From: Bacillota bacterium
GTDB taxonomy: Bacteria > Bacillota > Clostridia > Christensenellales > UMGS416
Assembly: GCA_023421955.1 (NCBI GenBank)
Contig: JAEZSE010000036.1
Location: forward strand, 1-64,000
Direction: 5' to 3'
DNA length: 64,000 bases
Below are positions 48,922-57,747 of the stretch, one piece after another. Numbering within the stretch: the stretch's first letter is position 1; each line of letters opens with the position of its first letter. The position numbers were made by a program, and so were the translations under genes. Under the pieces are notes generated by a model. That model made no database searches and was not told the origin of the DNA. It saw nothing but the letters and a program-made list of their open reading frames with translations.

Positions 48922-50016
48922 ATGCACCTGAAAATCCTCACACTGGCCCGATATCGCAACCTAGCCCCACTCGACCTTATGCCGGGGCCTGGCACCACTG
49001 TGCTTGTGGGCAAAAACGCGCAGGGAAAAACCAACATTGTGGAGAGTATCTACTATTGCTGCACCGGCCGAAGCCACCGCACCAACCATGACCGGGAGCT
49101 GATCCGCTGGAATGAGCAGACGGCCTATATCAAAGCGGAGGCCCAGCACCAGGATGGCAAGCACACGGTGGAGATCGGCCTGAACCAGCTGGGCCGCAAG
49201 CTTTTGAAGGTGAACGGTCTGCCTGCCAGAAGGGCGGGGGAGCTGATGGGCCATGTGAACGCCGTGATGTTTGCTCCGGAGGATCTGGAGCTCATCAAGG
49301 CAGGCCCCGCTGTGCGGCGCCGCTTCCTGGATATGGACATTTCTCAGACCGACGCCAATTATTTCTTTGACCTGCAAACCTATCAGAAGGCTCTGATGCA
49401 GCGCAACGCGCTGTTGAAATCCATTGCATTCAACCAAAAGCTGATGGACACATTGGATGTGTGGGATGAGCAACTGGCCCGCAGCGGCGCGCGGATTTTT
49501 ATCAAGCGCCGCAACTATGCGATGGAGTTGTTCGAAACGGCCTTGGGTGCCCATGGCAAGCTGGCCTCCGCCGAACGGCTGGAGGCAAAATATCTGGCAT
49601 CGTTGGAATCAAAGGCGGTGGGTGAGGCGGAGGAGGAGCTGAAGCGGCTCCTCTTGAATGGTCGCGAGGGCGATGTGAAGCGTGGCAGCACCGGCCAGGG
49701 GCCTCACCGAGACGACTTCACGCTGCTGGTCAATGGCTACGATTTGAGGCTCTATGGCTCACAGGGCCAACACCGCACGGCAGCGCTGGCGCTGAAACTC
49801 GGAGAGCTGGATGTGATGCGGGAAGCCACCGGTGAGCAGCCGATCCTCATTTTGGATGACGTGCTGAGCGAGTTGGACGGCAGCCGAAGGGCGGGGCTGA
49901 TGAAGGCAGTGGAGGGTGTGCAGGCGTTCATTACCTGCGTGAAGGTGGAGGATGAAATGCGCCATGTGCCAATTTCTCTGTTTGAAGTGCAAAACGGGCA
50001 GGTAAAGAGATGTTGA
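48922..50016 (+). CDS. recF: DNA replication/repair protein RecF
   Basis: A 364-residue SMC-like ATPase: Walker A GKNAQGKTN (30-38), RecF strings NAVMFAPEDLELIKAGPAVRRRFLD and GPHRDDF, signature YGSQGQHRTAALALKL, and Walker B ILILDDVLSELD. It loads RecA at gaps with RecO and RecR. The length is normal. It is not in the usual dnaA-dnaN-recF-gyrB cluster: a TetR operon lies upstream and small unknown genes follow. GCAGGAG precedes the ATG. Confidence 0.95.
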   Translation: MHLKILTLARYRNLAPLDLMPGPGTTVLVGKNAQGKTNIVESIYYCCTGRSHRTNHDRELIRWNEQTAYIKAEAQHQDGKHTVEIGLNQLGRKLLKVNGLPARRAGELMGHVNAVMFAPEDLELIKAGPAVRRRFLDMDISQTDANYFFDLQTYQKALMQRNALLKSIAFNQKLMDTLDVWDEQLARSGARIFIKRRNYAMELFETALGAHGKLASAERLEAKYLASLESKAVGEAEEELKRLLLNGREGDVKRGSTGQGPHRDDFTLLVNGYDLRLYGSQGQHRTAALALKLGELDVMREATGEQPILILDDVLSELDGSRRAGLMKAVEGVQAFITCVKVEDEMRHVPISLFEVQNGQVKRC

Positions 50017-50066
50017 TATCGAATCATAGAGCAGGCATACTATAACATGGATGGAGGCGTTGCCTC

Positions 50067-50468
50067 TTGAACAATGAAAGTGCATTGGCGTTGTTTGCGC
50101 AGTGTTACAACCGGTGCGACTTTTCGGACTTTAGCCGGAAGCTATCGAAGAAAGCCGCCTTTGCGGCGTTTAACAGTTTCTATGTGTTCAAGGGCCGTGA
50201 TGGCATCCGCAGGGCGCTGGATGAAAAAGCCAGTGAGCTTCACCAGCTCAAACAGCCCAACAAAGCATGGCGGGGTTTTCTGAGGGGAAGCCATGGCTTG
50301 CTGGATCTGCCGAAGATGGACAACTGCATCGTGCTCACCGCTTCCGACCCCAGCATCGTGCTTGGTGTGGTGACGATTCAATGCGCGCTGTTTCGGATTC
50401 GGGACATCCGGGTGCTTGACCCGGCAGATTGCAGCTATACCCGGAGTGATCGGCTATATGGCCGCTGA
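50067..50468 (+). CDS. Unknown 133-residue protein (possibly NTF2-like)
   Basis: It begins at TTG with GGAGG 10 bases upstream. The N-terminal part (ALALFAQCYNRCDFSDF) and the FKGRDGIRRALDEK segment recall SnoaL/NTF2-like folds, which is uncertain. No membrane segment and no metal-binding motif are seen. It follows recF by 50 bases and is probably cotranscribed; its role, in repair or otherwise, is unknown. Confidence 0.6.
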   Translation: MNNESALALFAQCYNRCDFSDFSRKLSKKAAFAAFNSFYVFKGRDGIRRALDEKASELHQLKQPNKAWRGFLRGSHGLLDLPKMDNCIVLTASDPSIVLGVVTIQCALFRIRDIRVLDPADCSYTRSDRLYGR

Positions 50469-50501
50469 CTGGTAATTTCTTGAAAGAAGGGTGGGTGCCC
50501 G

Positions 50502-50693
50502 ATGGATTGGGCCAATGTGCAGTCAATTGTTTCCCAGTTCAATGCCGCCGACATCATTTGGGTGGTAGGCGCGGTGATCCTTGTGATCCTGGCAGTGAAG
50601 GTGGTCGCGAAGATCTTGAAATTCGCGCTGATTGCCGGGGCGGTGGTTTTGGTGTTGATGTTTGTGTTTTCAGCTGGGTTTTTGCCTTTGTAG
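50502..50693 (+). CDS. Small hydrophobic protein, unknown function
   Basis: A 63-residue protein with two adjacent hydrophobic stretches (about residues 18-33 and 40-60) separated by a basic turn (KVVAKILK). A GGGTGGG is just upstream of the ATG. It is the last gene of the recF group. Confidence 0.6.
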   Translation: MDWANVQSIVSQFNAADIIWVVGAVILVILAVKVVAKILKFALIAGAVVLVLMFVFSAGFLPL

Positions 50694-51088
50694 CGGCAAC
50701 TACCGCACTCTTTGCGCGGAGGTTGCCAGCGCCTTCAGAGGAGCAACGCCATGCTGGATGGATTGTCACTTTGATTGCGGGCAACTGATGAACAGGCATT
50801 GTTATGCGTGCTGAGAATTGCTAAATAGCATTATTAATAAATCTCCTTAAAACTAGCAACAAACCCCGATTCAAACACCGTTTCCATATACCAATTATTG
50901 TTCATTGTATTGCCAGATTTCAATATGTTACGATTTGTACAATTTCATAGGGTTGCTTTGAGTCATTCTGATGAGTGTGCGGTATGGCGTGTTTTCCTCA
51001 TTGTCTGTTGCAGTCACTGTGGGGGAATCTCATTATTCCGGGTATCTGTTGGCTTTGATTCAATGCTCCCTGCTTGAGAGGAGACATT
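50694..51088 (+). other. Intergenic region before the GH18 gene
   Basis: I see no gene in it. The first 90 bases form a weak GC-rich hairpin (GGCAAC...GGTTGCC) without a T-tract. The stretch 50820-50960 is AT-rich and presumably contains the promoter, but no good -35/-10 pair is evident. Confidence 0.4.
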
Positions 51089-52564
51089 ATGAAACCAGGA
51101 ACGAAGCGACTGCTGCAGATCTTATCAGCCTCCCTGGCGCTGCTTCTGCTGCTTGCCGCTCCATCCGGAGCCGCATTTGCCGCCACAGCCGACACCCAGG
51201 CTCCCAATGCCCCCAAAGGGCTGGCGGCATCCTCAGTGAGCCAGACGACGCTCAAGCTCCATTGGAGCCCCAGTGCGGACAATGTGGGCGTCACCTCCTA
51301 CTCGGTTTTCATGAATTATGCCTATCTAACAACAAGCTCCACCAGTTACACAGTGATCCGCAACCTCACCCCAGGAAGAACCTACACGTTCTATGTGGCT
51401 GCGCAGGACGCCGCCGGCAATATCTCCAACAAGAGTAACATCATCACTGTGACCACAACCGGAGCTGCTTCCGTCGCGGCGCCTGCTGCCACGGCAACGG
51501 CATCTTCTGCCACCGGTAAGATCGTGGCAGGTTATTATGCCGGTTGGGCAGCCTATTCCGGCTATACGCCCAACGACATCCCGGTGGCCAATCTCACCCA
51601 TGTGCTCTATGCCTTTGCCAATATCGACTCCAGCTACAGGATCATGCTGGGCGACAGTGAGGTGGACCCGGGCAATCTGGCTGAACTGAAGGCTGCAAAA
51701 AAGCGCAACACCAAGCTAAAAAACCTGATCTCCGTGGGTGGGTGGACCTGGTCCGGGCGATTCTCAGACATGGCTGCCAACTCTGCCAGGCGCAACACGT
51801 TTGCTGCCAGTGTGGTGAGCTTTTTGCGGAAGTACGGCCTTGATGGCGTAGACCTTGATTGGGAATATCCCGTTTCGGGAGGCCTTTCCACCAATTCGGC
51901 CCGTGCTGCGGACAAGACCAACTTCACGGCACTCTTGAAGGTGCTGCGCGAGAAACTGGATGCCGCCGGAAAAACCGATGGCAAGCGTTACCTGCTCACG
52001 GTTGCCGGCGGCGCAGGCAAGGACTATACCCAAAACGTGCAGCTTTCCACGATCGCCAAGTATCTGGATTTTGCCGTTGTGATGACCTACGACATGCACG
52101 GCCCGCAGGATGCCTATACCGACCACAACGCGCCGCTCTATGCCGCATCCAGCTCGCCGCAGAACAACTGGAGCTGCGACCTGGCGGTGAAGGCCTGGGT
52201 CGGTGCCGGTTTCCCCAAGAGCAAGCTTGTGATGGGTGTGCCGTTCTACGGCCACCGTTACAGCAATGTGAAGGGCGGCGGCACCGGCATCCACAAGCGC
52301 TACTCGGGCTATAAGACCGTGAGCTATGATGAAGTGGTGTCGCAATATCTTTCTACCGGAAAATACACGCGGCATTACGGCTCGGCTGGCCGCACCCCTT
52401 GGCTGTTTAACGGCTCCACCTTTATCACTTATGAGGACACTGCAAGCCTTAAGGAAAAGATGGCGTACATCAAAAAGCAGGGTCTGGCCGGCACGGGCAT
52501 CTGGGAGCTTTCGCAGAATGCCGATGGCGCGCTGCTGAAAACGATACGCTCCAATCTCAAATAG
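51089..52564 (+). CDS. Secreted FN3-GH18 (chitinase-like) glycosidase
   Basis: A 491-residue protein with a signal peptide (to about residue 31), one FN3 domain (about 38-128) and a GH18 catalytic domain (about 145-490). The catalytic signature DGVDLDWEY is complete (Asp252, Asp255, Asp257, acid/base Glu259), as are SVGGW and MTYDMHGP. So the enzyme should be active on beta-1,4-GlcNAc polymers, either chitin or peptidoglycan-type glycans. AGAGGAG lies 6 bases before the ATG. A strong terminator follows. Confidence 0.93.
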   Translation: MKPGTKRLLQILSASLALLLLLAAPSGAAFAATADTQAPNAPKGLAASSVSQTTLKLHWSPSADNVGVTSYSVFMNYAYLTTSSTSYTVIRNLTPGRTYTFYVAAQDAAGNISNKSNIITVTTTGAASVAAPAATATASSATGKIVAGYYAGWAAYSGYTPNDIPVANLTHVLYAFANIDSSYRIMLGDSEVDPGNLAELKAAKKRNTKLKNLISVGGWTWSGRFSDMAANSARRNTFAASVVSFLRKYGLDGVDLDWEYPVSGGLSTNSARAADKTNFTALLKVLREKLDAAGKTDGKRYLLTVAGGAGKDYTQNVQLSTIAKYLDFAVVMTYDMHGPQDAYTDHNAPLYAASSSPQNNWSCDLAVKAWVGAGFPKSKLVMGVPFYGHRYSNVKGGGTGIHKRYSGYKTVSYDEVVSQYLSTGKYTRHYGSAGRTPWLFNGSTFITYEDTASLKEKMAYIKKQGLAGTGIWELSQNADGALLKTIRSNLK

Positions 52565-52583
52565 CTTTCTCCTTTCTCCTTTC

Positions 52584-52620
52584 CCCCTTTCCCGCCTGTT
52601 GTGCGGGAAAGGGGTTTTTT
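52584..52620 (+). terminator. Terminator after the GH18 gene
   Basis: A 12-bp stem CCCCTTTCCCGC / GCGGGAAAGGGG, 7-base loop, six T. Confidence 0.95.
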
Positions 52621-52636
52621 GCGCGGCCCGATTTGC

Positions 52637-52665
52637 TTGTGGTCAATGGCAAAAAAAGCTATAAT
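52637..52665 (+). promoter_or_regulatory. Promoter of the acyltransferase operon
   Basis: TTGTGG (52637-52642), 17-base spacer, TATAAT (52660-52665). Confidence 0.65.
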
Positions 52666-52744
52666 GAGCCATGAGATACTTGCAACATCGCCAAGCAAAT
52701 CTGGGGAAGACTAAGCATGGCCCAATGGCCGGAAATCATGTGAA

Positions 52745-54049
52745 ATGAGCGCAGACGCCTTGAAGCACAATCACCAACCGGCGGAATCCGCGCCCCGTTG
52801 GTACAAGCTGGACAACGCCGCCAGGATCTATCCGGCCATCCGCAGCCGCAGATGGTCCAGTGTGTTCCGGCTGTCGGTCACATTGACCGAGCCGGTGCAG
52901 CCGGTGCTGTTGCAACAGGCGCTGGGCATCACATTGAGGCGCATGCCCGTTTTCGCCGTAAAGATGAAGCGGGGCCTGTTCTGGCATTATTTCGAGCATG
53001 GCCGCGATAAACCCCTGGTGGAGCAGGATGTGGCCGACCCCTGCGTTGCGATGGCATCCGGCTCTCAGGATTACCTGTTTCGTGTACGTTATTATGACCG
53101 GCGTATCGCTGTGGAGTTTTTTCACTCATTAACCGACGGCAGCGGCGGACTTGTTTTTTTAAAGACGCTCACAGCGGAATACCTCAAGCTGTGCGGCTAC
53201 GCCATCCCGGCAACCCATGGCATCCTGGACACCTCTGCCGATCCCAAGGCCGAGGAAGCTGAAGACAGCTTTTTCCGTTATGCAAACCTTAACATGCTGG
53301 CCAGCCGCAAGGAGGCACGCGCCTATCATGTGCCGGGCACCCGTCTGCCGCCCCACCGGGTGAACGTGGTGACAGGCCGTATCCCAGTGGACCGTGTGCT
53401 TGCTGAAGCCAAAAAGCGTGGCGCGACATTGACGGAATATCTGGCCGGAGCCTATCTTTATGTGCTATTTACAATCCAGAAGGCTGAGGGCAAAAGGCTC
53501 CGCAAGCCGGTGAAGCTCAGCATCCCTGTGAACTTGCGGCGGTTCTTCGGCTCAGAGACATTGCGCAACTTCTCTTCCTATGTCAATGCCAGCATCGACG
53601 GCCGCTACGGTGACTACACCTTCGATGAGGTGGTGAAGCATGTGCACCACTTCTTGCGCCTTGAGGTCACAGACAAGCTCTTGAACGCCCGCCTGGCCAG
53701 CAATGTGAAGGCGCAGATGAACCCGTTTTTGCGGGCCACGCCACTGTTTGTAAAGAACTGGGCGCTCTTCATGGTGTTTCAGTTTGTGGGTGAGGCGATC
53801 TTCACCAGCACAATGACGAACCTGGGCGCAATCGACGTGCCAGAGGAAATGAAACCCCATATCCAGCACTTCGACTTCATGCTGGGCCCGCCCCGCACCA
53901 ACCGGATCGGCTGCGCGGTGGCAAGCTATGGCGGCACCCTCTCAATCAACTTCACCCGCACGATCCACGAGGCCTTCGTGGAGAGGGAGTTCTTCACCTT
54001 CCTCGTGCGCCAGGGCATCCCTGTGAAGATATCCAGCAACCAGGAGTGA
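52745..54049 (+). CDS. Condensation-superfamily acyltransferase
   Basis: A 434-residue protein of the CoA-dependent acyltransferase (condensation/WES/PapA) fold. The active-site motif is FFHSLTDGSGG (His127, Asp131, Gly132), a variant of HHxxxDG with the second His kept. The central LSIPVNLRRFFGSETLRNFSS corresponds to the family's DFG-like structural region. It joins an acyl group to an alcohol or amine; the substrate is unknown, lipid or small-molecule acylation being likely. It is paired with a DUF6320 membrane protein 4 bases downstream. The RBS is weak. Confidence 0.82.
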   Translation: MSADALKHNHQPAESAPRWYKLDNAARIYPAIRSRRWSSVFRLSVTLTEPVQPVLLQQALGITLRRMPVFAVKMKRGLFWHYFEHGRDKPLVEQDVADPCVAMASGSQDYLFRVRYYDRRIAVEFFHSLTDGSGGLVFLKTLTAEYLKLCGYAIPATHGILDTSADPKAEEAEDSFFRYANLNMLASRKEARAYHVPGTRLPPHRVNVVTGRIPVDRVLAEAKKRGATLTEYLAGAYLYVLFTIQKAEGKRLRKPVKLSIPVNLRRFFGSETLRNFSSYVNASIDGRYGDYTFDEVVKHVHHFLRLEVTDKLLNARLASNVKAQMNPFLRATPLFVKNWALFMVFQFVGEAIFTSTMTNLGAIDVPEEMKPHIQHFDFMLGPPRTNRIGCAVASYGGTLSINFTRTIHEAFVEREFFTFLVRQGIPVKISSNQE

Positions 54050-54053
54050 AACG

Positions 54054-54761
54054 ATGTCTTATTGTGTGAACTGCGGCGTGGAGCTGGAGAAATCGGAACG
54101 GAAGTGCCCACTGTGCAATGTGGCGGTGGTCAACCCTGCCGAGCTGCCTGATGAGTGCGCCCGCGCCTTCCCGGAGCGGCGTGACATTTTGGAGCACGCC
54201 TTTGACCGGCAGCTCTGGATCCAGGTGGTGTCGGTGCTGCTGGTTGTGCCGGCGGTGATCTGCCTGGTTGCGAACATCCTGGTCTCCAACGCAGTCACCT
54301 GGTCGCTGTATGTGGTGGGCGGCATGGCGGTGAGTTGGGTGTTTTGTGTGTCACCCTTTCTGTTCAAAGAGAAGTATTTCCCGCTGTTGTGGATCGTGGC
54401 GGGCACGCTTGCCACACTGGGCTATCTTTACCTGATTGAAATCATGTCTCCTGGTGAAGGGTGGTTCATCCCGCTGGCGCTGCCCATCGTGCTGGGCGTG
54501 GCGGTGCTGTCGCTGGCGCTGCTGGTGCTGATCCAGAGGGGCATCCTAAAAGAACTCTATGCAGCCGCCGGCGTGTTTGCCGCTGTCGGCATCCTGACCA
54601 TGCTCATTGAGCTCTCCATTAAACTGAATGCCACCGGCGCGGTGCATCTTGCCTGGTCATGGTACTCGCTTGTGTCATGCCTGGCGATGGCGGCGGTGCT
54701 GGCGATCATTGAGCGGAGGCTGCTGGTGAAGGAGAAGTTGAAACGGAAGCTTCACCTTTGA
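54054..54761 (+). CDS. DUF6320-type zinc-ribbon membrane protein
   Basis: A 235-residue protein: N-terminal zinc ribbon (CVNCGVELEKSERKCPLC) and about six to seven membrane helices. The AGGAG upstream lies inside the end of the acyltransferase gene, so the two are coupled. This acyltransferase/DUF6320 pairing recurs in Clostridia; its function is unknown. The stop abuts the stop of the convergent gene (TGATCA). Confidence 0.8.
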   Translation: MSYCVNCGVELEKSERKCPLCNVAVVNPAELPDECARAFPERRDILEHAFDRQLWIQVVSVLLVVPAVICLVANILVSNAVTWSLYVVGGMAVSWVFCVSPFLFKEKYFPLLWIVAGTLATLGYLYLIEIMSPGEGWFIPLALPIVLGVAVLSLALLVLIQRGILKELYAAAGVFAAVGILTMLIELSIKLNATGAVHLAWSWYSLVSCLAMAAVLAIIERRLLVKEKLKRKLHL

Positions 54762-55151
54762 TCAGGGGAGCCGCTTGATGGCCGAATAGAGGAGCGGGCC
54801 GCCAAATACGCATGCCAGCAACACGTAGAGACCCGCGGATGCGGCAAGATAACGCATTGTGCCATTCCCGATGCCGATCAAAACATAATTGAACAGTAAC
54901 ATTACAGTCCAAACGGAGCTTTTCAACAAGGCGTCCTTTTTTGTCTTGGCCTTGGTCAACCATGCAGCCCCCATCGTGATCAGCGCTGCCGGCACCGATG
55001 TAAGCAGGAGCTCTATACTTATGCGGGCGGTGAGGTTGCCCGGGTTTGTGCCCTCAGAGCCACCGAACGGCACTGTCACAACGATTTCCATGATTGTTAC
55101 AGCGAGTATAACAAGAAGCCCCCACAGGATGTTGATGATGATGCGTTTCAT
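54762..55151 (-). CDS. Four-span membrane protein, unknown function
   Basis: A 129-residue protein with four hydrophobic helices (about residues 5-25, 45-65, 78-95 and 102-120). A GAGGGGG stretch precedes the ATG. No family is recognised. It is tail-to-tail with the DUF6320 gene, with zero bases between the stop codons. Confidence 0.65.
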   Translation of the reverse strand: MKRIIINILWGLLVILAVTIMEIVVTVPFGGSEGTNPGNLTARISIELLLTSVPAALITMGAAWLTKAKTKKDALLKSSVWTVMLLFNYVLIGIGNGTMRYLAASAGLYVLLACVFGGPLLYSAIKRLP

Positions 55152-55314
55152 TGGTTTGCCCCCTCTCGATTGAGCTCAATCAGGCTGTTCCCTTGTATCA
55201 AGCGTACTCTTGTTTTTGTGGATGCACAAGCGATTTCGCTGTTCTCCATAAGCGTTGTTTCGTTTGACTGGATTGTGATGTTTTGATATGATGGCAATGA
55301 TTGGTGGTAATACT

Positions 55315-56463
55315 ATGGGCAAGAATGCAAAGCACATGCGCTGGTGGCCCCGGCCTTGGGAATACAGGGAGGCGGAGGCCTGGCTGGAGGATATGGCGGC
55401 GAAGGGGTGGAGGCTGGAGTCCATCGGGCTTGTCTTTGCCAAGTTTGTACAGGTAGAACCTGCTGAGATTAAGTACCGCTGTGTTCTTCATAATTCTTCC
55501 CTCTTTGCCAGCGATGTAGATGCTTTTGTTATGTCCTATTTGGATGCAGGGTGGAAATCCATCGGTTACATCAAGAATACGAAAGTTTTCTCCGGTGGCA
55601 GCGAGTTGGATGACCCAACAGATCTGATCAGACAAGAAAAGTATGCCCGCAAGCGTATCTTGGCAGAAGTAATCTGGCTGCTTATCACGATATTGGTGTT
55701 TGTGGCTGGTTTTTCTGTTTTTGCTTTTGACACGGGCCGATATCTGAATACGGTGTTGAACCGGGAAATAACATTCTCCATTGTTGCACTTTGGCTCATC
55801 AATTACTGGGCGTTCAGCTTGGTGGATTTGCTTGCATACCGCAGGAGAAAACCAGATAGACCGAAGATTCGTCCGGGGAAATATTCATCTGCGGCATGGG
55901 TGATCCATGTGGTGATTATTGTTTTGCTTTTCCCAGGGCCAAAGGATTTGATCGAGGCATTTGTGGAAGAGAGAGCTGTTGATCCTCGGGTTAAGCTGGA
56001 GGAAGTGATCAATATCTCCCAAGCACAATTTCAATCGGATAAATCCGGGATATGTTATGCAAAAGATGGATATGGGGTTTTGTATCCTTATCACAGAATG
56101 GATATTGGGCATTATGAGCTAATTCCTCTAAATCGAGAAGCTGATGAACCAAACTTCACTTTGTTTACATTGGCTTACTACAAGGCGCTATTTGGTACCA
56201 CGGCTCGGCAGTTGGGAGAGATGTTAAGCGGCTACAAATTGTTCGTTCATTCCTATATCAAGCTGGATGAGCCAATGTCGCAATCGGATCACAAATATGG
56301 GTTTGATCGTGTGTGGAAATCTGATGACGGCGACCGGCATGCCGTTGTGGCTGTGAAAGGGAATGCGGTTTACTATTTTCAAATAGACGGCCCTATCACC
56401 AGCGACCAAATCGTTCTATATTTGCAGCGGAAAGCCGGTATCTCCCCCGCAGTTTCCGATTGA
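55315..56463 (+). CDS. DUF2812-type membrane protein (paralog 1)
   Basis: A 382-residue protein. The N-terminal domain has the DUF2812-like pattern with WEYREAEAWLEDMAAKGW, which is read as a small alpha/beta domain. Three membrane helices (about residues 117-140, 148-170 and 187-205) and a C-terminal ~170-residue soluble part follow. DUF2812 proteins often accompany PadR-type regulators; none is here. GGTGG lies about 6 bases before the ATG. It is directly followed by a paralog. Confidence 0.75.
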   Translation: MGKNAKHMRWWPRPWEYREAEAWLEDMAAKGWRLESIGLVFAKFVQVEPAEIKYRCVLHNSSLFASDVDAFVMSYLDAGWKSIGYIKNTKVFSGGSELDDPTDLIRQEKYARKRILAEVIWLLITILVFVAGFSVFAFDTGRYLNTVLNREITFSIVALWLINYWAFSLVDLLAYRRRKPDRPKIRPGKYSSAAWVIHVVIIVLLFPGPKDLIEAFVEERAVDPRVKLEEVINISQAQFQSDKSGICYAKDGYGVLYPYHRMDIGHYELIPLNREADEPNFTLFTLAYYKALFGTTARQLGEMLSGYKLFVHSYIKLDEPMSQSDHKYGFDRVWKSDDGDRHAVVAVKGNAVYYFQIDGPITSDQIVLYLQRKAGISPAVSD

Positions 56464-56537
56464 GGAAGGCACCCCGGACACTGGATTTTCCACCCTGATC
56501 ATCCTTTATAGCCATGAATAAGGAGCCCTGATGCAAT

Positions 56538-57683
56538 ATGGACAAAGAGTGTAAACGAATGCGCTGGTGGCCCCGGCCCTGGGAATACAGGGAGGCGGAA
56601 GCTTGGCTGGAGGATATGGCGGCGAAGGGTTGGGCCCTGGAGTCGCTTGGTTTCGTCTTCGCTAAGTTCATGAAAACTGAGCCCGCAGCCCGACGATACC
56701 GCTGTGTTCTGTACGATTCGATTGAAGATCAAGATTCTCTCGTCAAGTCTTACGAGGATATTGGGTGGAAATGCCATGGGTTTAACAAAAGCCAGAAGGT
56801 CTTTTCCCCAAAAACTGATGCTTCAGAGATTCCTGATCCCACAGATGTGATCAGGCAGGAGAAACTGGCAAGGCAGCGGGTTCGGGCCAAGATCATACTA
56901 GTAATCTTGTCGGTGATAATATTTGTAGTTGGGGTGTTTGGGATCACTGCTGATACTGCGAATTTCCTGAACAAAACAGTCCAACGGGAGATCACATACA
57001 CGCTGATATTTCTTTGGTTTGTCAACTACTGGCTGCTCAGCGCTGTTGAATTGCTTGGACGAGTTCGGTCGGATAAGATGAAGGGTCACCCCACGTCTGG
57101 CAGGTTTCGTGGTGCCTTGAGTGCGATTAATATTATCATGCTTGTGATTCTCCTGGTGCCCGGCCCTATTTGCCTTGTTCAAAGAAATTTAGAAAAGAGA
57201 GTGGTTGAGTCAGCCTTCTTGGTTTCGGATCTTGTTGAGAAATCAGATTCTCCATTTTCTGTCGAAGAATATGATAACGGTATAGCCATCGAAGGCTATG
57301 GAGTGTTCACCCTATATCAAAGGGTTGAGTTTGGATCGGCAGAAGTTTATGAACAAGGGTTCAATACGGCTGATTCAGAACCAGTGTATTATTCTGTTTC
57401 GAGGTATCAAGCATTGTTCCCATCCGGTGCGCTGGCGCTGGGAGAAAGACTCCATCGATATCAACGATTCTTTGACACCTATATTGAAGATGACGAGCCA
57501 TTGCTGCCCATGCCTGACAACAGAGGGTTTGACAAGCTTTGGGCCTGGGATAGCAAGAAAATTGAGCATCATCTGGTTTTAGCCGTTTCGGGATGTGACG
57601 TATATTACATGAACATCTATGGCCCCTTGAGCAGTGACCAGCTAATACGCTATTTACAACAGGAGGCTGGTATTGCCTCCTGA
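56538..57683 (+). CDS. DUF2812-type membrane protein (paralog 2)
   Basis: A 381-residue tandem paralog of the preceding gene with the same layout (DUF2812 head, three helices, soluble C-terminal part). The head has an identical 25-residue stretch centred on WPRPWEYREAEAWL, encoded by 71 bases with only three silent differences. The rest of the two proteins is much more diverged. AAGGAG lies about 13 bases before the ATG. Confidence 0.75.
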   Translation: MDKECKRMRWWPRPWEYREAEAWLEDMAAKGWALESLGFVFAKFMKTEPAARRYRCVLYDSIEDQDSLVKSYEDIGWKCHGFNKSQKVFSPKTDASEIPDPTDVIRQEKLARQRVRAKIILVILSVIIFVVGVFGITADTANFLNKTVQREITYTLIFLWFVNYWLLSAVELLGRVRSDKMKGHPTSGRFRGALSAINIIMLVILLVPGPICLVQRNLEKRVVESAFLVSDLVEKSDSPFSVEEYDNGIAIEGYGVFTLYQRVEFGSAEVYEQGFNTADSEPVYYSVSRYQALFPSGALALGERLHRYQRFFDTYIEDDEPLLPMPDNRGFDKLWAWDSKKIEHHLVLAVSGCDVYYMNIYGPLSSDQLIRYLQQEAGIAS

Positions 57684-57747
57684 CCTACTGATTGAGAAAC
57701 CAGCCCCCGGCACCGCCGGGGGCGTCCCATCCTCTCACAAACAATCC

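Noticed and set aside
57703..57722. CCCCCGGC/GCCGGGGG hairpin as a terminator
   Set aside because: No T-tract on either strand.
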